Assembly (NCBI RefSeq): GCF_013314895.1
Contig: NZ_JABTYE010000013.1
Location: forward strand, 89,877-153,876
Length of the DNA stretch: 64,000 nucleotides
From: Cupriavidus gilardii
GTDB lineage: Bacteria; Pseudomonadota; Gammaproteobacteria; Burkholderiales; Burkholderiaceae
Direction: 5' to 3'
Notes under the pieces: generated by a model
Seen by the model: the letters and a program-made list of their open reading frames with translations, nothing else
What the model was told of the DNA's origin: nothing
Database searches by the model: none
Part shown: positions 63,046 to 64,000 of the stretch, in pieces
Position numbering within the stretch: the first letter of the stretch is position 1
Layout: every line of letters starts with the position of its first letter
Program-made: the position numbers and the translations under genes

Positions 63046-63090
63046 TTTCTCGTCGGGGTCTTTCTCGTCGGCGTCTTTCTCATCGGGGCG
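63046..63090. repeat. 15-bp tandem array (3 copies) crossing the tetR stop
   Basis: Three copies of TTTCTCGTCGGGGTC (one with a C, one diverged). The third covers the tetR stop codon at 63080-63082; the rest lie in the gap toward the binding-protein gene. Confidence 0.9.
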
Positions 63091-63682
63091 CCAGGCCGTG
63101 CGTGATCAGGTCGAACGCGGTGTCGACCACCTTCTCCATCGAGGCCGGCCGCTTCCAGCGCGCATAGCGCATGCCGAGGAAATTGCTGATGCCGATCAGG
63201 CACCAGGCGCGCACCTCGGCGTCGCCGGGGACGATCTCGCCCAGCTCCTGCGCGCGCGTCAGCCGACGGCTGTACAGCTCGGCGAAGACCTGGAAGTACT
63301 GGCTGTAGATCGTCTCGTCCACCGAATAGGAGTCGAGCACGATGCGGTACAGGTTCTTGTGGCGCGAGACGAAGGACAGGAACGCCTTCAGGCCCAGGCG
63401 TTCGGCCTCGATCTGCGTGGTGGCCGGCGCGACATGCTTGCGCAGATGCGCGCGCACCAGTTCCAGCATGTGCTGGACCAGCGCGCGAAACACGTCTTCC
63501 TTGTCCTTGAAGTACAGGTAGAAGGTGCCCATCGCCACCTGCGCCTCCTGCGTGATCTCGGAGATCGACGCGGCGTAGTACCCCTTCTCGCCGAACACCT
63601 TCTCGGCGGCCCGCAGCAGCGCGTCGCGGGTCTTCTGGCCGCGCGCGGTTTTCGGGATCACACAGGCTTCGGTCGGTGGCAT
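63080..63682 (-). CDS. TetR family transcriptional regulator
   Basis: A 200-residue TetR protein. The N-terminal HTH is KTRDALLRAAEKVFGEKGYYAASISEITQEAQVAMGTFYLYFKDKEDVFRALV, complete and typical. The rest is a helical ligand and dimer domain (FVSRHKNLYRIVLDSYSVDETIYSQYFQVFAELYSRRL). It is the first gene of the minus-strand run and lies behind a consensus-like promoter with a 14-bp palindrome. Autoregulation and control of the whole uptake and CoA-activation run are likely. The ligand is probably an acid or acyl-CoA (inference). Confidence 0.92.
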   Translation of the reverse strand: MPPTEACVIPKTARGQKTRDALLRAAEKVFGEKGYYAASISEITQEAQVAMGTFYLYFKDKEDVFRALVQHMLELVRAHLRKHVAPATTQIEAERLGLKAFLSFVSRHKNLYRIVLDSYSVDETIYSQYFQVFAELYSRRLTRAQELGEIVPGDAEVRAWCLIGISNFLGMRYARWKRPASMEKVVDTAFDLITHGLAPR

Positions 63683-63817
63683 CGGCGCCTTGGCTCAAGC
63701 GGAAATACGGTTTGGGAAGCGGTTGGAAAGCAGCCGGGCGGCAACGGAAGCGTGGCGCCGGGCGGCATTGGCAGGCCATGTTCCGGGATCGCCGATCAGG
63801 CCGTTCAACCTGATAAG

Positions 63818-63831
63818 TGATTCATGTTTCA
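63818..63831. promoter_or_regulatory. candidate TetR operator
   Basis: An imperfect 14-bp palindrome, on the minus strand TGAAACATGAATCA (TGA-2-CATG-2-TCA symmetry, 10 of 14 bases symmetric). It begins one base downstream of the -10 hexamer, where a bound repressor would block RNA polymerase. Confidence 0.5.
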
Positions 63832-63832
63832 T

Positions 63833-63860
63833 GGTATAAAGCAGCGAATCGGAATGTCAA
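63833..63860 (-). promoter_or_regulatory. sigma-70 promoter upstream of tetR
   Basis: On the minus strand, a perfect -35 TTGACA (63855-63860), a 16-base spacer and TATACC (63833-63838). It lies about 150 bases before the tetR ATG, in an AT-rich stretch. Confidence 0.7.
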
Positions 63861-64000
63861 TAGATGGCTGTCCCAAGGGACCGCAACAGGCACGGCGGCT
63901 GCAGCCGGCTTCGCCGCTCCCCGAGGATGCGCCATGCCGCCACGGAGACACCGTTTGGACGCCGCCGATCCCGCCACCCCGCCAGGCCCCGCCACGCTGC

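Larger units (their letters stand above)
63683..64000. other. region upstream of tetR, to window end
   Basis: A 318-base stretch without a certain gene. It holds the tetR promoter and operator. From about 63870 it is GC-rich again, with a possible plus-strand start (ATG at 63934) leading to 22 codons that run off the window. Confidence 0.5.

Noticed and set aside
63934..64000. Possible start of a plus-strand gene at the window end
   Set aside because: Only 22 codons are visible after the ATG and they are Pro/Ala/Arg-rich, so coding status cannot be judged.

Overview
This window is GC-rich chromosomal DNA from a betaproteobacterium, most likely family Burkholderiaceae near Ralstonia/Cupriavidus. 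That placement rests on gene content and order (smc-zipA-ligA, dapC-dapD-arsC-like-dapE-prmB, radA-alr-lplT, tsaB-rimI-family 4 UDG, sulfate uptake genes followed by cysB) and on a 3-hydroxybutyrate-oligomer hydrolase of the type known from PHB-storing members. I see no prophage, insertion sequence, CRISPR array, tRNA or rRNA gene. It reads as core chromosome with about 54 genes and few long gaps. Layout: 1-8 kb, a minus-strand hypothetical gene, then ligA, zipA and smc. 8-16 kb, a drug/metabolite-type permease divergent from a plus-strand lysine/diaminopimelate cluster (dapC, dapD, coiled-coil membrane protein, ArsC/Spx-like protein, dapE, prmB), then a DUF2817 zinc-peptidase-like protein. 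16-28 kb, small membrane proteins, ABC-F ATPase (yheS type), an ABC exporter, dsbB, radA, alr and lplT. 27-33 kb, translationally coupled tsaB-rimI-udg-DUF1853, a bacterial acyl-CoA-binding protein, and an MFS drug exporter coupled to an SRPBCC protein. 33-42 kb, the glyoxylate shunt (aceB with a HAD dehalogenase-like gene, divergent LysR regulator, universal stress protein, aceA), rraA and a LytS/LytTR two-component pair. 42-50 kb, a sulfate/thiosulfate uptake cluster (sbp, a degenerate EAL protein, an RBBP9-like hydrolase, cysT, cysW, cysA, cysB). 50-64 kb, a truncated antitoxin remnant, clpB with a heat-shock promoter, and a nine-gene minus-strand cluster: tetR, periplasmic binding protein, livG, livF, livH, livM, acyl-CoA synthetase, 3HB-oligomer hydrolase and MaoC-type hydratase. 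How the genes work together: the last cluster has what would be needed to cleave a 3-hydroxyacid oligomer at the cell surface, import a carboxylate, activate it to a CoA ester and process it, under one TetR repressor. A consensus-like promoter and a 14-bp palindrome lie upstream of tetR. The glyoxylate-shunt region has symmetric, AT-rich candidate operators before aceA and between the LysR and HAD genes. The sulfate cluster ends in its own probable regulator, cysB. Window-wide oddity: at least thirteen short imperfect tandem arrays (units of 8-15 bp, 2.5-7 copies) sit at gene ends, gene starts and between genes. Units inside genes are 9, 12 or 15 bp and so keep frame; 8-, 10- and 13-bp units occur only between genes. 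Three copies of a CCCTCTCCC-type palindromic intergenic element are also present. All functional calls come from reading motifs by eye; no database search was possible.
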